NCBI GenBank assembly: GCA_020635905.1
Contig: JACJYV010000003.1
Coordinates: 868,001 to 932,000 of the forward strand
DNA length: 64,000 bases
Direction of reading: 5' to 3'
DNA from: Bacteroidia bacterium
GTDB lineage: Bacteria > Bacteroidota > Bacteroidia > J057 > JADKCL01
The notes beneath the pieces are model-generated. The model did no database searches. It was not told the origin of the DNA and worked only from the letters and a program-made list of their open reading frames with translations. Below are positions 52,445 to 61,742 of the stretch, in pieces (position 1 is the stretch's first letter; each line of letters begins with the position of its first letter). A program made the translations under genes and the position numbers.

Positions 52445-52863
52445 AACCACAGTATTTCTTTGTCACATTACGAACCCAGGGACGCAAACCCTTCCTGGGC
52501 CGCTATCCCGAACTCGAAAATATTGCCGGCCGCACCTGGACCGACCTGATGAAGTCTTTGCCCGGCATGCAGGGAGACGAATTTGGCACCCGCCGCGACA
52601 GCATCATCGCCCTGGTCAGGCTGGAGGCCTATCTGCAAAATGATCCGGAGGATACGCTGCAGCAGGCAATCGAATTTTTCATCAATGAATGTCACCGCAA
52701 ATGGCAGCTGCACAACGAATCGCGGGCGGCGGATGCTCCAGAGGAAGTCTGGCAGACCGAAGCCGAGATCAAACATGTGCAAACCGCAGAGGAACTGACC
52801 CGGTTTCGCGAATATATTTTGCAAAATATGCTCGGCGGAGGCCTCTATGACGGCTGGGAATAA
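52441..52863 (+). CDS. Unrecognised 140-aa protein between dinB-like and dnaE2-like genes
   Basis: Overlaps the upstream gene by 4 bp and the downstream gene by 1 bp, so it is translationally coupled to both polymerases. The sequence has YFFVTLRTQGRKPFLGRYPE at the start, a helical middle (RDSIIALVRLEAYLQNDPED followed by TLQQAIEFFINECHRKW) and a helical C-terminus (ELTRFREYILQNMLGGGLYDGW). No enzymatic motif; no resemblance that I see to ImuA/RecA-like proteins. Coupling suggests a subunit or accessory factor of the polymerase complex. Homologue distribution beside other dnaE2 genes would test this. Confidence 0.8.
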   Translation: MKPQYFFVTLRTQGRKPFLGRYPELENIAGRTWTDLMKSLPGMQGDEFGTRRDSIIALVRLEAYLQNDPEDTLQQAIEFFINECHRKWQLHNESRAADAPEEVWQTEAEIKHVQTAEELTRFREYILQNMLGGGLYDGWE

Positions 52864-55811
52864 TGTATCTCAACGTCCACAGCCACTTCAGCCTCCGTTA
52901 CGGCGCATTGAGCGTCGAGGAACTGGTTGCCCAGGCCCGGGCAGCTGGTGTGGAGGTGCTGGCTCTGACGGACATCAATAATACCTCAGCAGCTTATGAT
53001 TTTGTAAAAGCCTGCCGTGATGCGGGGATCAAGCCGGTGGTGGGAATCGAATTTCGCGCGGAAAACCAGTTGCGCTTCATCGGGCTGGCCCGCAACCTGC
53101 AGGGCTTTCAGGAACTGAACGAATTTCTCAGTCACCACCTGCACCAGCAGGAGCCCCTGCCCGAAAATGCGCCCGAATTTGACCACGTTTACGTGATCTA
53201 TCCCCAGGGCTATCACAGTCCGCGGTCTCTGCGGGAAAATGAATTTGTGGGGGTCAAAAGCACGGAAGTACGCGCCCTTTTCAGTTCGCCTTTCCGGCAA
53301 CATCAGCACAAACTGGTGATGCTGCACCCGGTCACTTTCAAAGACAAAGTCTCACGCAATCTGCACCGTCTGCTGGTCGCGATCGACCGCAACACCCTGC
53401 TCAGCAAGCTGAATCCGGAGGATTATGCAGGTGAGGACGAGTATATGCTGCCCATGGACCAGTTGCTGGAACGCTACGCAGACTATCCGGGTATTGTGCA
53501 AAATACCAGGCGGGTGCTGGAGGAATGCAATTTTGAATTTGAATTTGGGCCTTCGCGCAACCGCAGCAACTTCACGGGCGACCGCCGCGACGACCGCAGT
53601 CTGCTGCGCAAACTCGCCTATGACGGACTGCGCTACCGCTACGGCCCTGATGACCGCAACCACGAGGCCCGCCAGCGGGTGGACCGCGAACTCGACATCA
53701 TCGACCGCCTCGATTTCAGTTCCTATTTTCTCATCACCTGGGATTTTGTGCGCTATGCGCAGTCGCGCAACTTTTTTCATGTGGGCCGCGGCTCGGGCGC
53801 CAACAGCATCGTGGCCTACTGCATGGGCATTACGGATGTGGACCCGATTGAACTGGATCTGTATTTTGAACGCTTTCTCAATCCGCACCGTACTTCGCCC
53901 CCCGATTTCGATATTGATTTTTCCTGGCGCGACCGCGACGAAGTGATTGACTATGTTTTCAAACGCTACGGAACCCGGCACACGGCCATGCTGGCCACCT
54001 ATAACACCTTTCAGTCGAGGTCGGTGATCCGCGAACTGGGCAAGGTATTTGGGTTGCCCAAGGAGGAGATCGACAATCTGGTGGCGCAACGCAAGCATCC
54101 TTCCACGCCCGACCATATCTCGAAACTGATCTGGCGCTACGGGGAGCGCCTGCATGGCATGCCCAACCATCTGGGAGTGCACCCGGGCGGCATCCTGATC
54201 TCGGACCGGCCCATCAATGCGGTGACCGCCACCAGCGTGCCGCCCAAGGGCTTTCCCATTACCCATTTCGATATGTTTGTCGCGGAAGATGTGGGTCTGT
54301 ACAAGTTTGACATCCTGAGCCAGCGGGGCCTGGGGCACATCCGCGACGCGGGCGACCTGATCCACGAAAACCGTGGACAACGCATTGATCTGCACGATGT
54401 GCAGGCTTTCAAGAAAGACACCAAAGTGCGGGAACAACTCGAATCGGGCAAGACCATGGGGTGTTTTTACGTGGAATCGCCCGCGATGCGGCAACTGCTG
54501 ACCAAACTGCAGTGCAAGACTTATGTGGAACTGGTGGCAGCCAGTTCGATCATTCGTCCGGGGGTGGCCAAGTCGGGCATGATGCGGGAATATATTTTCA
54601 GGCATAATAATCCGGACAAATTTGAGCACCTGCACCCCAAAATGGGCGAACTGATGGCGGAAACCTACGGGGTAATGGTCTATCAGGAGGATGTGATCAA
54701 GGTGGCGCACCACTTTGCGGGGCTGGGTCTGGGCGAGGCGGATGTGCTGCGGCGGGTCATGTCGGGGAAATACCGCAATGCAGACGATAAGTTTCAGCGG
54801 CTGCAGGAGAAGTTTTTTGGGAATTGCCAAGCCAAAGGCTACCCCCAGGACGTAACCCAGGAGGTCTGGCGGCAGATTGAGAGTTTTTCGGGCTACTCTT
54901 TTTCGAAGGCGCACTCGGCCAGTTTTGCGGTGGAAAGTTACCAGAGTCTTTTTCTGAAGGCCCATTACCCGATCGAGTTTATGGTGGCGGTGATCAATAA
55001 TTTCGGGGGATTTTATGCCACGGAATTTTACTTCCACGAAGCCCGCATGGCGGGCGCCACGGTTCATGCGCCCTGCATCAACCACTCGTCTTATCTCACT
55101 TCCCTGAAAGACAAGGATATCTGGATGGGAATGATCCACCTGAAATCGCTGGGACAGGAAATCGGGGCGGGTATTCCGCTCGAACGGGAGCGCAACGGGC
55201 CATTTCGCGACCTCGACGACCTGGTGCGCCGGGTGCCGGTCGGGCTGGAACAACTGGTGATCCTGATCCGGATCGGGGCGCTGCGCTTCACGGGGCTGAG
55301 CAAAAAAGCCCTGCTGTGGCGGGCTCACCTGGCTTTTGCGGCCACGCCCGACCGCAAGCAAAGCACCGTGCTTTTTGCCCCGCCTCCCAGCCAGTTCAGC
55401 CTGCCCAACCTGCCCGACGACGAACTGGAAGACATTTATGACCAGGTGGAAATCCTGGGTTACCCGATCGTGAGCCCGTTCAGTCTGCTGGCCGAAGCGC
55501 CAGCCCGGGCCCTGGCCGCCAAGGCGATGATACGCTACCTGAACCAGCAGGTGATCATGGTGGGCTACCTGGTTACCACCAAGCATGTGCGCACCTCGAA
55601 CGGAAAGAGCATGTTTTTTGGGAATTTTCTGGACCGTGGGGGGGCCATGTTTGACACGGTGCATTTCCCCAACTCGTTTGAAGGCAATCCGTTTGTGGGA
55701 GGCGGCATTTATGAACTGGTGGGCAAGATCGTGGAGGACTTTGGGGTGCCAGCCCTGGAGGTGAGCAAAATGCGTCGCCTGAGCCTGAAGGGCGATCCGC
55801 GGCGGGTGTGA
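52863..55811 (+). CDS. DnaE2-like error-prone DNA polymerase III alpha subunit
   Basis: A 982-residue C-family polymerase. The PHP domain comprises residues 1-220 (MYLNVHSHFSLRYGALSVEE, then LALTDINNTS, where the usual His or Arg after TD is Ile). The palm domain has HVGRGSGANSIVAYCMGITD (about 306-325) and the catalytic aspartates in PPDFDIDFSWRDRDEV (Asp348, Asp350, Asp352). The fingers and beta-binding region follow, with SFSGYSFSKAHSASFAVESY. A C-terminal OB-fold ends the protein. Shorter than replicative DnaE (about 1160), matching the DnaE2 subfamily that works in damage-induced mutagenesis. Last gene of the operon; the 1-bp overlap with the 140-residue gene suggests coupling. Confidence 0.92.
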   Translation: MYLNVHSHFSLRYGALSVEELVAQARAAGVEVLALTDINNTSAAYDFVKACRDAGIKPVVGIEFRAENQLRFIGLARNLQGFQELNEFLSHHLHQQEPLPENAPEFDHVYVIYPQGYHSPRSLRENEFVGVKSTEVRALFSSPFRQHQHKLVMLHPVTFKDKVSRNLHRLLVAIDRNTLLSKLNPEDYAGEDEYMLPMDQLLERYADYPGIVQNTRRVLEECNFEFEFGPSRNRSNFTGDRRDDRSLLRKLAYDGLRYRYGPDDRNHEARQRVDRELDIIDRLDFSSYFLITWDFVRYAQSRNFFHVGRGSGANSIVAYCMGITDVDPIELDLYFERFLNPHRTSPPDFDIDFSWRDRDEVIDYVFKRYGTRHTAMLATYNTFQSRSVIRELGKVFGLPKEEIDNLVAQRKHPSTPDHISKLIWRYGERLHGMPNHLGVHPGGILISDRPINAVTATSVPPKGFPITHFDMFVAEDVGLYKFDILSQRGLGHIRDAGDLIHENRGQRIDLHDVQAFKKDTKVREQLESGKTMGCFYVESPAMRQLLTKLQCKTYVELVAASSIIRPGVAKSGMMREYIFRHNNPDKFEHLHPKMGELMAETYGVMVYQEDVIKVAHHFAGLGLGEADVLRRVMSGKYRNADDKFQRLQEKFFGNCQAKGYPQDVTQEVWRQIESFSGYSFSKAHSASFAVESYQSLFLKAHYPIEFMVAVINNFGGFYATEFYFHEARMAGATVHAPCINHSSYLTSLKDKDIWMGMIHLKSLGQEIGAGIPLERERNGPFRDLDDLVRRVPVGLEQLVILIRIGALRFTGLSKKALLWRAHLAFAATPDRKQSTVLFAPPPSQFSLPNLPDDELEDIYDQVEILGYPIVSPFSLLAEAPARALAAKAMIRYLNQQVIMVGYLVTTKHVRTSNGKSMFFGNFLDRGGAMFDTVHFPNSFEGNPFVGGGIYELVGKIVEDFGVPALEVSKMRRLSLKGDPRRV

Positions 55812-55877
55812 AAGAGTGCAATTCGGCGTCTCTTTTTCAAGGTGTGGGAGAAAAGGGCTATTTTGAAAGAAAAAACC

Positions 55878-56381
55878 ATGAAAAAACTGAACCTGATCTG
55901 CCTGATTCTGTTGGGAACTTTTGCCGTGGGATGGTCGCAAAGCCACCAGGCGAGGTTGGATAAATTTGCAGCAGCGGGTTTCTTTCCGGGAAAGATGGAA
56001 AATCTGATCACCTACCTGGGCATTCCTGCCCGGGTGCTGGCCGTATCCCCGGGTGAAACCCGGGATGGAACGGTGCGCTGGCGCTTTTGCTACCGCAGGG
56101 AGCAAAAAATAAGCACAGGGAAAGTTGGGAAAGTACTGACGCCACAGAAAGATATTCAGGCATTTTTGCAGCAATTCAGGGAAAATGAGGGCTACCCAAC
56201 CCGCGCAGAACTGACGCTGGAGGAAAGGGCAGAGATCGATGGCGGGGAGAGTTTTTATGTGACGGAGGATGAAATGGTGCGGGAAATAACTTTTGATTCG
56301 ATTTTTCTGGAGGGAGATGAGGGCTGGGAGTATCAGAAGTTGAGGAAGGGACAGGAAGGAAATAAAGGATTGGATAAGTAA
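55878..56381 (+). CDS. Secreted hypothetical protein
   Basis: ATG at 55878 gives a good signal peptide (KKLNLICLILLGTFAVGWSQ). The 167-residue protein then has AGFFPGKMENLITYLGIPAR and TVRWRFCYRREQK, followed by a helical and beta stretch rich in Glu (ELTLEERAEIDGGESFYVTE). I recognise no family; a small periplasmic alpha/beta domain is likely. The gene follows the dnaE2-like gene by 66 bp but is probably independent. Confidence 0.55.
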   Translation: MKKLNLICLILLGTFAVGWSQSHQARLDKFAAAGFFPGKMENLITYLGIPARVLAVSPGETRDGTVRWRFCYRREQKISTGKVGKVLTPQKDIQAFLQQFRENEGYPTRAELTLEERAEIDGGESFYVTEDEMVREITFDSIFLEGDEGWEYQKLRKGQEGNKGLDK

Positions 56382-56407
56382 ATAAAGCCAGTCGGCGAGC
56401 AGATTTT

Positions 56408-56591
56408 TTGATCATAGGGTACGGGCCGCAGGCCCGCCCGTGCGCCAGGGATGTGGAGGGCCTGACTGAGTGGCCAGGGCCCGGCACGGGCAAACACGAA
56501 GGAAGGGTGGCGTTTCCGGACTGCCCGGAACGGCACGAAACCCCGGAGCAAGCCCGGCCCGCAGGAGGGCGAAGCCCCGCGGGAGGCGCCC
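56408..56591 (-). repeat. Dispersed GC-rich repeat, long diverged copy
   Basis: Read on the minus strand, the core (56591-56531) begins GGGCGCCTCCCGCGGGGCTT, continues with GCGGGCCGGGCTTGCTCCG and ends TTTCGTGCCG. It shares the order GGGCG, TCCC(GC), GGGCCGGGCT, TCC, GGGG, TTxCG with copies A and B. The rest of this 185-bp GC-rich block (to 56408) holds further palindromes (GTACGGGCCGCAGGCCCGC, GGCCTGACTGAGTGGCC). Non-coding, between two secreted-protein genes. Confidence 0.6.
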
Positions 56592-56695
56592 AAAACTTCC
56601 AATTTATCCTGAATAAAGACCAATGGCCCACGGATTGCAATAAGATGGCAGGTTTTGAGTTTCTTTGTAATGGGAACCTCCAAACACTTGTTGCG

Positions 56696-57520
56696 ATGAT
56701 GAAAGGCACTTTTACCCTGCTGGTTTCAGTTTTGATTTGTGGCCTGCTGGCCGGTCTGCGACCGGCAGAGGGAATCAGTTGGAAGATGGTGGATGAGGGT
56801 CTGGCGCTGGCGGAATTTGCCGCGCCGCAAAAGTCGGCGGTGGGCGACAGCAAAATCACGGTGGTGAGAATCGACCCGGCCCGATACCAGTTTACGCTGC
56901 TGAATGCGGGTAAAAAGGGCGAAAAAATCCGCACTGCACCCCAATGGGCACGCGACAAGAATCAGCTTGCGGTGATCAATGCGGGCATGTATCAGACCGA
57001 CTATGTGACCAATGTGGGCTATATGCGGGATTTTGAATATGTGAATAACGGGCGGCTCAACAAGGATAATACGGTGGTGGCGTTTAACCGCAAGGTGGAA
57101 TCTGTGCCTGAGTTTCAGATCATTGACCGGGAATGCCAGAACTGGGAAGAACTTAAGGATCAATACCATTCGTTCACCCAGGGCATTCGCATGGTGGATT
57201 GTCACCAGAAAAATAAATGGGGGCAGCAACCCCGCAAATGGAGCATGGCGGTGATCGGGAAGGACAAACAAGGGCGGGCGCTTTTTATTTTCAGCCGTTC
57301 GCCCTACACGGTGCACGATTTCATTCAGATGCTGCTGCAATCTGACCTGCAACTCTATAATGCCATGTACCTGGAAGGCGGTCCTGAGGCGTCGCTGTAT
57401 CTCAATCACCAGGGCACCCGGGTGGAGAAAATGGGCAGCTACGAGACAGATTTCAACGAAAATGACGACAATCACGAGTTTTGGCCGATTCCAAATGTGA
57501 TTGGCGTGAGCAGGAAGTGA
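56696..57520 (+). CDS. Secreted phosphodiester glycosidase (NAGPA/DUF2233) family protein
   Basis: Two adjacent ATGs at 56696 and 56699 give signal peptide KGTFTLLVSVLICGLLAGLRP; an ATG at 56408 would run through the GC-rich repeat and is rejected. About 275 residues. The family plan is clear: SKITVVRIDPARYQFTLLNA, LAVINAGMYQTDYVTNVGYM (the conserved N-A/G-G-x-F/Y strand), AVIGKDKQGRALFIFSRSPY and NAMYLEGGPEASLYLNHQG (the L-D/E-G-G strand). These enzymes cleave the phosphodiester link between a sugar and a phosphoglycan or N-acetylglucosamine. Likely periplasmic or surface role in glycan or envelope turnover; no partner gene adjacent. Confidence 0.85.
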   Translation: MMKGTFTLLVSVLICGLLAGLRPAEGISWKMVDEGLALAEFAAPQKSAVGDSKITVVRIDPARYQFTLLNAGKKGEKIRTAPQWARDKNQLAVINAGMYQTDYVTNVGYMRDFEYVNNGRLNKDNTVVAFNRKVESVPEFQIIDRECQNWEELKDQYHSFTQGIRMVDCHQKNKWGQQPRKWSMAVIGKDKQGRALFIFSRSPYTVHDFIQMLLQSDLQLYNAMYLEGGPEASLYLNHQGTRVEKMGSYETDFNENDDNHEFWPIPNVIGVSRK

Positions 57521-57562
57521 TCCACACGGAATAATATTTCGCTCTTTGCATGGCAAAACCGC

Positions 57563-57570
57563 TACCTTTG
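57563..57570 (+). promoter_or_regulatory. -7 box for the DEAD-box helicase gene
   Basis: TACCTTTG, full match to TAnnTTTG, 22 bp before the ATG. A convincing TTG at 17-23 bp upstream is lacking (TTTG at 57545 is only 14 bp away, TTTC at 57537 is at 22). Confidence 0.5.
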
Positions 57571-57592
57571 CGGCGGAAATAATTCTTACAAA

Positions 57593-58744
57593 ATGGATCA
57601 ATCTGCCATGTCCTTTGCCTCTCTGGGCCTGCCTTTTGCCTTTCAGAAAGTTCTGAAGCGGCAGGGTTTCACCACTCCCTACCCCATTCAGGAGCAGGCG
57701 ATTCCCGCCATTTTGAAGGAGCGGGACGTGCTGGGCATCGCCCGCACGGGTTCGGGCAAAACGGCCAGCTATGTGCTGCCCGTGCTCACCAACCTGGTGG
57801 ACGCTCCCGAGAACCCCAACCGCCATGCCCATGTGCTGGTGCTGGTGCCCACCCGGGAGCTTGCGGTACAGGTTTCGCAGGTTTTCACCCTCTTTGCCGA
57901 TGCCTTGCTGCGCAAGGTGAAGTGCGTGCCCGTGTACGGTGGCGTGGCCATCAACCCGCAGATGCGGGCCCTGAACAGGGTGAGTGTGCTGGTGGCCACA
58001 CCCGGCCGCCTGATCGAACTGGCGGAAGCCAAGGCGGTGAATCTGTCGATGATTCAGGCGCTGGTGCTGGATGAGGCAGACAAGATGCTGGATTTGGGGT
58101 TTCAGGATGAAATGACCCATATTTTCAAGTTGCTGCCACCCCGGCGGCAAAATTTGCTCTTCTCAGCGACGCTGAGTGAAAAGGTGGAGAAGATCAACGA
58201 GCTGATTCTGCACAATCCGCTGGTAATCAAGGTGGATGACCCGGCGGAAAAGGAGGATCAGATTGAGGAAATGGCCTACGCGGTGGCGGAAGACAAGAAG
58301 GGGATTTTGTTGCGTCACCTGCTCAAAACAAATGACTGGAAGCAGGTGCTGGTGTTTACAGCTTCGGGCAAAAAAGCTGATAATGTGGCCAATAAGCTGA
58401 TCAAGCACGGGATTGAAGCGGCGCCCATGCACAGCAAAAAAAGCCAGACCGCCCGCAGTGAAGCACTGCGGAAGTTTAAGGCGGGTGAATTGCGGGTGCT
58501 GGTAGCCACTGACCTGCTTTCGCGGGGGATTGACATTGAGTTTTTGCCCTGTGTGATCAATTACGAGTTGCCCCGTTCGCCCAAAGATTACACCCACCGC
58601 ATCGGCCGGACCGGCCGGGCTGACCAAAGCGGAATTGCCATTTCGCTGATTTCACCTGAGGATCAGCACCATTTCAGGGTGATCCTGAAAAAGCGGGGTA
58701 AATGGGTAAGTTTGATTCCCACCGATGAAATGGAGTTAAAATAA
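57593..58744 (+). CDS. DEAD-box RNA helicase
   Basis: A 383-residue core helicase with all motifs in order: Q motif TPYPIQEQAIPAILKE, motif I ARTGSGKT, Ia PTRELAVQ, Ib ATPGRLIEL, motif II VLDEADKMLDLGF, motif III FSATLSEKVEK, IV VLVFTASGKKADN, V VATDLLSRGIDIEF and VI HRIGRTGRADQSG. The C-terminal extension is only about 20 residues (KRGKWVSLIPTDEME), as in RhlE-like enzymes without extra RNA-binding domains. Unwinds short RNA duplexes, probably in ribosome assembly or mRNA decay. A -7 box lies 22 bp upstream. It precedes a lipoprotein gene and is followed by an inverted repeat (58777-58802). Confidence 0.94.
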   Translation: MDQSAMSFASLGLPFAFQKVLKRQGFTTPYPIQEQAIPAILKERDVLGIARTGSGKTASYVLPVLTNLVDAPENPNRHAHVLVLVPTRELAVQVSQVFTLFADALLRKVKCVPVYGGVAINPQMRALNRVSVLVATPGRLIELAEAKAVNLSMIQALVLDEADKMLDLGFQDEMTHIFKLLPPRRQNLLFSATLSEKVEKINELILHNPLVIKVDDPAEKEDQIEEMAYAVAEDKKGILLRHLLKTNDWKQVLVFTASGKKADNVANKLIKHGIEAAPMHSKKSQTARSEALRKFKAGELRVLVATDLLSRGIDIEFLPCVINYELPRSPKDYTHRIGRTGRADQSGIAISLISPEDQHHFRVILKKRGKWVSLIPTDEMELK

Positions 58745-58776
58745 GGGCAATTCTGTGGCCTGAAGGTGGATTTTAA

Positions 58777-58802
58777 AGCTGAAGTTGATAACTTTCAGCT
58801 TC
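58777..58802 (+). terminator. Inverted repeat after the helicase gene
   Basis: AAGCTGAAGTTGATAACTTT followed by CAGCTT: arms AAGCTGAA-GTT and AAC-TTTCAGCTT around GAT with one bulge. There is no U-tract, so termination is uncertain. Confidence 0.4.
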
Positions 58803-58820
58803 AACCTGAAACCCCGCGGC

Positions 58821-59801
58821 ATGAAATCAAAATCCATCCTTTTCACCCTTCTGATTCTTCTCCTTTGCTTCGTTTCCTGTGCTCCCGGCGGCGCTGAATC
58901 GGGCGAAAACCAGTCGGGACAGAACGGGGAAAATGCCCAAACGGACGAACTCAAGAATCAATTGACGGCCCCTCCCGCGGGACAAAAAATCGAGTATTTC
59001 ACCCTTAACTGGCCTTGGGAAGATTTCCTTTGCGACAATCAATTCTGCGAATCCACAGGTTCATTTATTTACAGCGTTTACCGGCTGGCCGACAGTAAAA
59101 AAATTGTAAAGGTCACAGAATCAGGCGCTACCTATTGCCAGGGCGATTCTGATTATTCCTACGAATATCTTTTTGACCAGGATGGAAAGGCGACCCTTTC
59201 GCGGGTGGGCGGCAATCCTTATACTGAGGACGTTGTCACAGCCTATCAGGCCGGCATTGCCAACCTGGAGGCCATTTACAGCCCGCAGGAAGATCAGCAA
59301 AGAAAACGGGAGGTTCGGGAAATTGCACCTGGAGAAGTTGTGCAGACAAAGAATTTTGTGGATCAGATTTCTGACTACCAGGAAGCCATGAAAGACCGGG
59401 CATATATTCTTTCTGAATGCGATTTTTCCGGGGCGGAAGACCCGGAGGCGTATGAGGCTGAGGCCCTCAAACTCAGTGAAAAACTGGAATCAGAAGGCAA
59501 AAAGGCCATCACCTGGGAGGAGGATTATCTGTACCGTAAACCTGCCCTGCCCGGGGAGCATGTCTGGGTCGGGGGTACCCATGTGCGGGTGCGAAGCGAA
59601 CCCGGCACGGCCTCTGCTGAGCTGGCCCAGCTCAATAATTATGACCTGGGGGTCTCCCTGCTGGAAGTGGGAAAAGACGAAAATATCGCCAATCTGGGCA
59701 CCCATCACTGGTATAAAATCAGCTTTTATGATTTTAATAAGGGAGAAGAAGTCCAGGGATGGATTTTTGGGGCTTTCGTGATGGAAGATGTTTTTCCGTG
59801 A
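58821..59801 (+). CDS. Lipoprotein with C-terminal SH3-like domain
   Basis: ATG 58821 gives a lipoprotein signal (SILFTLLILLLCFVSCAPGG, lipobox FVSC). The roughly 326-residue mature protein has a Gly/Glu-rich linker, then a beta-rich middle (YFTLNWPWEDFLCDNQFCES, with paired cysteines), a helical central part, and a C-terminal bacterial SH3-like domain (GTHVRVRSEPGTASAELAQL ... GWIFGAFVM). SH3b domains bind peptidoglycan peptides or other cell-wall targets. Likely outer-membrane or periplasmic. Next gene 20 bp downstream. Confidence 0.75.
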   Translation: MKSKSILFTLLILLLCFVSCAPGGAESGENQSGQNGENAQTDELKNQLTAPPAGQKIEYFTLNWPWEDFLCDNQFCESTGSFIYSVYRLADSKKIVKVTESGATYCQGDSDYSYEYLFDQDGKATLSRVGGNPYTEDVVTAYQAGIANLEAIYSPQEDQQRKREVREIAPGEVVQTKNFVDQISDYQEAMKDRAYILSECDFSGAEDPEAYEAEALKLSEKLESEGKKAITWEEDYLYRKPALPGEHVWVGGTHVRVRSEPGTASAELAQLNNYDLGVSLLEVGKDENIANLGTHHWYKISFYDFNKGEEVQGWIFGAFVMEDVFP

Positions 59802-59821
59802 AATTAACTTAAACCTTTCCC

Positions 59822-60313
59822 ATGAAAACGGCTACCCTGCACGAAATCAAAAAGGAACTGAATCAGCTTTCACAAGAGGAAGTGATCGAACATTTTTTGC
59901 GGGTGGTCAAATTCAAAAAGGAAAATAAAGAACTGCTGACCTACCTTCTGTTTGAATCTTCTTATGAAGAGGGGTTCATTGCCCAGGTGAAAGCAGAAAT
60001 GGACCAGGGATTTGCAGAAATCAATCTGAGCAGCTTTTACTTCGTGAAAAAAACGGTGCGCAAAATCTTGCGCACAGTGAAAAAATACAGCCGCTACAGC
60101 GGCAATAAGCAAACAGAAGTGGAATTGCTTCTGCATTTTTGCCGCAAAATGGCGGAAAAATGGGCGTTCTTTGGGGAAAATGTGACCCTGACTCTGATTT
60201 ATGAGCGGCAGTTGGGGGTGATCAGCAAGCTGGTTTCCAGCTTGCACGAAGATTTGCAATATGATTACACAGAGGAATTGAAGGAATTGCGGAAACCCAG
60301 GGGAAGAATTTAA
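59822..60313 (+). CDS. Small helical hypothetical protein
   Basis: A 163-residue cytoplasmic protein, almost all helix: LHEIKKELNQLSQEEVIEHF, LLTYLLFESSYEEGFIAQVK, INLSSFYFVKKTVRKILRTV and LLLHFCRKMAEKWAFF. The pattern and the basic RTVKKYSRYSGNKQTE segment recur, to my knowledge, in Bacteroidota proteins without known function. It starts 20 bp after the lipoprotein gene on the same strand and may be co-transcribed with it. A role as a small RNA- or protein-binding adaptor is only a guess. Confidence 0.65.
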   Translation: MKTATLHEIKKELNQLSQEEVIEHFLRVVKFKKENKELLTYLLFESSYEEGFIAQVKAEMDQGFAEINLSSFYFVKKTVRKILRTVKKYSRYSGNKQTEVELLLHFCRKMAEKWAFFGENVTLTLIYERQLGVISKLVSSLHEDLQYDYTEELKELRKPRGRI

Positions 60314-60408
60314 GGAAATTTTCCCAAACCCAAAACCAGTCCCGATGCAGACAAGTTCAACAAAATAACGGACCTTGGTCTTCAATTTTCAGCGCAAAGG
60401 AGGCATCT

Positions 60409-61740
60409 ATGGAAGACATGCTTTTATATGACAGGTTACAATTTGCCTTTACCATTACCTTTCATTACCTCTTCCCTCAGCTTACCATGGGGCTTTCCCT
60501 GCTGATCGTTTTTTTCAAATTCCGTTTTCTGCGCACGAAGGAGGACAAATTCAACCAGGCGGCCAGGTTCTGGATGAAGATTTTTGCCCTCAATTTTGCC
60601 ATGGGCGTGGTCACGGGCATCCCCATGGAATTCCAGTTTGGGACCAACTGGGCCAAATTTTCCGAGCTTACGGGCGGCATTATCGGCCAGACCCTGGCCA
60701 TGGAAGGCATGTTTTCCTTCTTTCTGGAATCATCCTTCCTGGGTTTGTTTCTGTTTGGGGAAAAATTATTGGGGCATAAACTGCATTTCCTGACGGGATT
60801 GCTGGTTTTTCTCGGTTCCTGGGCCAGCGGCTTCCTCATCATCGCCACCCATTCGTGGATGCAGCACCCTGTGGGTTTTGAGATTCTGGCCAACGGCAAA
60901 TATGTGCTTACCAACTTTGGGGCCCTGTTTTCGAATGTCTGGCTCTGGCCTTCCTACCTGCACAACCAGGCTGCCTCGCTGGTCACAGCATCATTCGTCA
61001 TGGCTGCGGTGGGTGCATTTTATCTGCTCAGTAAAAAACAGGAAGAATTCGGGCAGTTGTTTGTGAGAACGGGGGTGATTTTTGGCCTGGCTGCCAGCCT
61101 GCTGGCGGCCTTCCCAACGGGTGATATGACGGCCAAAAACGTGGTAAAATACCAGCCCGAGACCTTCGCGGCCATGGAAGGCATTTTCGAAACGGAAAAA
61201 GGCGGCTCTGAAATCATTTTGGTGGGACAGCCCAATATGCTGGAAAAAAAGCTGGATAATAAAATTGCCGTGCCCAATGTGCTCAGTTTCCTGACCTACC
61301 AAAAATGGGACCGTGAAATTAAGGGCTTGAATGAATTTTCGCCCGAAAATCATCCCACCAATGTGCCTGGCTTGTATTATGCCTACCACATCATGGTGGG
61401 ACTGGGCACGATTTTCATTGGATTGCTGAGTCTGGCCGCAGTTCAGTTATTTCGCAGAAAACTCTACACCACAAATATCCTGCTTTGGGGTCTGCTTTTC
61501 ATGCTGCCCTTTCCCTATATCGCCAACACCACGGGTTGGTACACGGCCGAACTGGGGCGGCAGCCCTGGCTGGTGCATGGGCTCCTGCGCACTGCCGAGG
61601 GCATTTCACCCACGGTTTCTTCGGGAAATACCCTCTTTACCCTCCTGGGTTTTGTGGGATTATACCTCCTGCTGGGACTGCTCTTTTTGCTGCTGGCGGG
61701 AAAAATCATTTACAAAGGGCCTCAAACTGCAATCAAATAG
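60409..61740 (+). CDS. cydA: Cytochrome bd ubiquinol oxidase subunit I (CydA)
   Basis: A 443-residue, nine-helix-type protein. GGAGG lies 7 bp before the ATG. His19 in TITFHYLFPQLTMGLS is the haem b595 ligand; IPMEFQFGTNWAKF, IIATHSWMQHPVGFEI and the GRQPWLVHGLLRTAEG segment are the diagnostic family strings. The Q-loop is short, as the length (443 against about 520 in E. coli) shows. With CydB it forms the high-affinity quinol oxidase in the cytoplasmic membrane, giving respiration at low oxygen. CydB starts 2 bp after its stop; no cydX or cydDC genes are seen here. Confidence 0.95.
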   Translation: MEDMLLYDRLQFAFTITFHYLFPQLTMGLSLLIVFFKFRFLRTKEDKFNQAARFWMKIFALNFAMGVVTGIPMEFQFGTNWAKFSELTGGIIGQTLAMEGMFSFFLESSFLGLFLFGEKLLGHKLHFLTGLLVFLGSWASGFLIIATHSWMQHPVGFEILANGKYVLTNFGALFSNVWLWPSYLHNQAASLVTASFVMAAVGAFYLLSKKQEEFGQLFVRTGVIFGLAASLLAAFPTGDMTAKNVVKYQPETFAAMEGIFETEKGGSEIILVGQPNMLEKKLDNKIAVPNVLSFLTYQKWDREIKGLNEFSPENHPTNVPGLYYAYHIMVGLGTIFIGLLSLAAVQLFRRKLYTTNILLWGLLFMLPFPYIANTTGWYTAELGRQPWLVHGLLRTAEGISPTVSSGNTLFTLLGFVGLYLLLGLLFLLLAGKIIYKGPQTAIK

Positions 61741-61742
61741 CC

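Noticed and set aside
53352..56174. Very long open frame (940 codons) on the minus strand
   Set aside because: It lies opposite the DnaE2-like gene, whose motifs are unmistakable; GC-rich third positions leave the antisense frame open. Its composition is rich in His, Gln and Arg with no family motif.
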